5,103 nucleotides of DNA, taken from NCBI GenBank assembly GCA_013331215.1, contig DUGU01000207.1, positions 1 to 5,103 on the forward strand. The letters run 5' to 3'. Below the pieces are notes generated by a model. That model did not search any database and was not told the DNA's origin. It saw only the letters and a list, made by a program, of their open reading frames with translations. Shown in pieces: positions 4,374 to 5,103 of this stretch (within the stretch, counting starts at the first letter, position 1; every line of letters begins with the position of its first letter). A program made the translations under genes and the position numbers. The DNA is from Methanoregulaceae archaeon. Its GTDB lineage: Archaea; Halobacteriota; Methanomicrobia; Methanomicrobiales; Methanospirillaceae.

Positions 4374-5103
4374 TCGTGCCTCACCTCCTTCGGGACACAC
4401 GCATCGCCGGGACGATAGGTGTGAGCGAGTACCCGGCGCAATCGTATCCAGGACATGCTCATACATCGCCCGGTCCGTTCCTCCTGGAAAAACAGGAGGC
4501 CTGCCCGCGTCAGGAATCGATCGCGCCCAGAATTTCCCGTTCTGGTTTCTCCATTCCTCCTTCGGCGTCACGGGTTCGATGACATTCCAGTGCTCGGCGA
4601 GTTTCCCGTTCTCGACCCGGAAGAGGTCATAATATGTGACGGGCTGCGATCCAAGGGTTCCCTCACTTGCCGCCAGAACAAAGTTGCCCTCCCCGAAAAC
4701 CATCCTGGTCCGGTTAAAATGGATGGCCATCCCCCGTGCGGCGAAGTCCCGGAGTGCGGCCGTAAGCCCCGACACCCCGTCCGCAACGAGCGGGTCGTGC
4801 TGGATGTACGTGTCCCCTTCGAAGAACGACGACAGTCTTTCCGGATGCTGACCCAGCAGCACGGAGGTCGTGAAATCCCGGACACGTGCCTTGTTCTCTG
4901 CGGTCTTATCGAGGTCACCGACCTGCGTCGGACCATCGGTCATGCTGTGTCCGTTCCTGGTCTGAGCCGCCGTCTCCTGCAGGTTGTCCCAGTGCTCGAC
5001 AATCCTGCCGTCTTCGAACCGGAAGATGTCGAACCCCGTCTGGTGCTTTCCGGAGAGAAAATACTCCGAATGAAGGACAACATACTCCCCGTCGCCGAGG
5101 ACT
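4227..5103 (-). CDS. Tandem SnoaL/NTF2-like domain protein with aberrant C-terminal extension (3' part)
   Basis: The frame is open from the right edge to a TGA at 4229-4227, giving 291 visible residues. The first 53 (GDGEYVVLHSEY..., 'TGFDIFRFEDGRIVEHWDN') are the end of one SnoaL-like domain. 'GHSMTDGPTQVGDLDKTAENKARVR' joins it to a second, full domain ('YIQHDPLVADGVSGL', 'FGEGNFVLAASEGTL', 'YYDLFRVENGKLAEHWNVIEP'). I recall this two-domain arrangement from nuclear transport factor 2 family proteins of about 270-280 aa, so the Met at 4943 is internal rather than a start. Members normally end at or just after 'NGKF', which here is at 4530. A TGG (4529-4527) follows, and the frame continues for about 99 residues rich in Arg, Cys and Pro with no family resemblance. 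A stop lost by one substitution (TGA or TAG to TGG) is the simplest reading. These folds are alpha+beta cones that may isomerise, hydrate or simply bind small molecules; substrate unknown, cytoplasmic. Confidence 0.82.
   Translation of the reverse strand, partial: VLGDGEYVVLHSEYFLSGKHQTGFDIFRFEDGRIVEHWDNLQETAAQTRNGHSMTDGPTQVGDLDKTAENKARVRDFTTSVLLGQHPERLSSFFEGDTYIQHDPLVADGVSGLTAALRDFAARGMAIHFNRTRMVFGEGNFVLAASEGTLGSQPVTYYDLFRVENGKLAEHWNVIEPVTPKEEWRNQNGKFWARSIPDAGRPPVFPGGTDRAMYEHVLDTIAPGTRSHLSSRRCVCPEGGEARMRAGPVSMVFPARILDPVGPIPRMCCDAERRGRSALRCVLSKRDATDA
4381..4388 (-). promoter_or_regulatory. Perfect Shine-Dalgarno sequence
   Basis: The minus strand reads AAGGAGGTGAGG, with GGAGGTGA at 4388-4381 and a 7-nt spacer to the ATG at 4373. 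It is the strongest ribosome binding site in the window and is located inside what the long frame would make coding sequence, which suggests independent initiation there. Confidence 0.55.
4405..4438 (-). other. Long-loop hairpin upstream of the Shine-Dalgarno
   Basis: CGCCGGG (4405-4411) pairs with CCCGGCG (4432-4438) around a 20-nt loop. It lies 17 nt before the perfect Shine-Dalgarno on the minus strand, so it would be a leader structure for the 48-aa ORF. No known riboswitch was recognised. Confidence 0.3.
4480..4499 (-). terminator. Hairpin after the expected end of the SnoaL-like gene
   Basis: On the minus strand CCTCCTG-TTTTTC-CAGGAGG forms a perfect 7-bp stem with a T-rich 6-nt loop. 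It is about 30 nt past the point where family members normally end (near 4530), as expected for a 3' untranslated hairpin or terminator of an originally shorter gene. The T-run is in the loop, not after the stem, so its strength as a terminator is uncertain. The right arm also carries GGAGG, 13 nt before an ATG at 4461. Confidence 0.35.

Noticed and set aside
3643..4632. Plus-strand open frame (329 aa) across the kinase start and the SnoaL-like tail
   Set aside because: Ser/Arg-rich low-information translation with no family resemblance; it crosses several minus-strand features and has no start signals.

Overview
The window looks like GC-rich archaeal DNA, most likely from a methanogen of the Methanomicrobiales (Methanoculleus or Methanofollis-like). 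The grounds are indirect. Protein genes show A/T-rich TATA-like boxes about 25-28 bp upstream of start codons with little or no leader. Termination candidates are short oligo-T runs. The soluble PAS histidine kinase carries an H-box of the 'SHDLQEPLR' type, which is very common in methanogens. The secreted proteins are rich in Asn-X-Thr sequons and low-complexity Thr/Pro/Gly segments. No rRNA, tRNA, CRISPR array or insertion sequence was recognised. Every gene I can support lies on the minus strand, so transcription runs from high to low coordinates.

From right to left: (1) 5103-4227 is the 3' part of a gene for a tandem SnoaL/NTF2-like protein. Its normal family C-terminus falls near 4530, but the frame runs on for about 100 unrelated residues. 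This tail contains two hairpins and the best Shine-Dalgarno sequence in the window, followed by an ATG for a possible 48-aa protein. (2) 4077-2604 is a soluble PAS-PAS-HisKA-HATPase histidine kinase, split by a +1-type frame change near 3840. The N-terminal PAS half is in one frame and the rest, including both catalytic domains, is in another. (3) 2603-2207 is a non-coding gap with several GC-rich palindromes, an oligo-T run, and a 7-5-7 inverted repeat next to the TATA-like box of the next gene. (4) 2206-1274 encodes a lipoprotein made of two near-identical 114-residue beta-rich domains with conserved histidines and a Ser/Thr-rich tail. (5) 1273-1109 is an intergenic region with small hairpins and a strong TATA-like box. 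(6) 1108-1 is the 5' part of a gene for a secreted protein with a CBM6-like domain, a repetitive Pro/Thr/Gly linker and the beginning of a PQQ-type beta-propeller. It runs off the left edge.

The genes do not form an obvious pathway. Genes 4 and 6 each have their own promoter-like sequence and both encode exported surface or extracellular proteins. The kinase has no response regulator in view and no membrane segment, so it would be a cytoplasmic orphan sensor if functional. The most notable points are the two signs of gene damage or unusual decoding (kinase frame change and loss of the SnoaL-like stop), the hidden small ORF with an ideal ribosome binding site, and the duplicated histidine-bearing lipoprotein domain.
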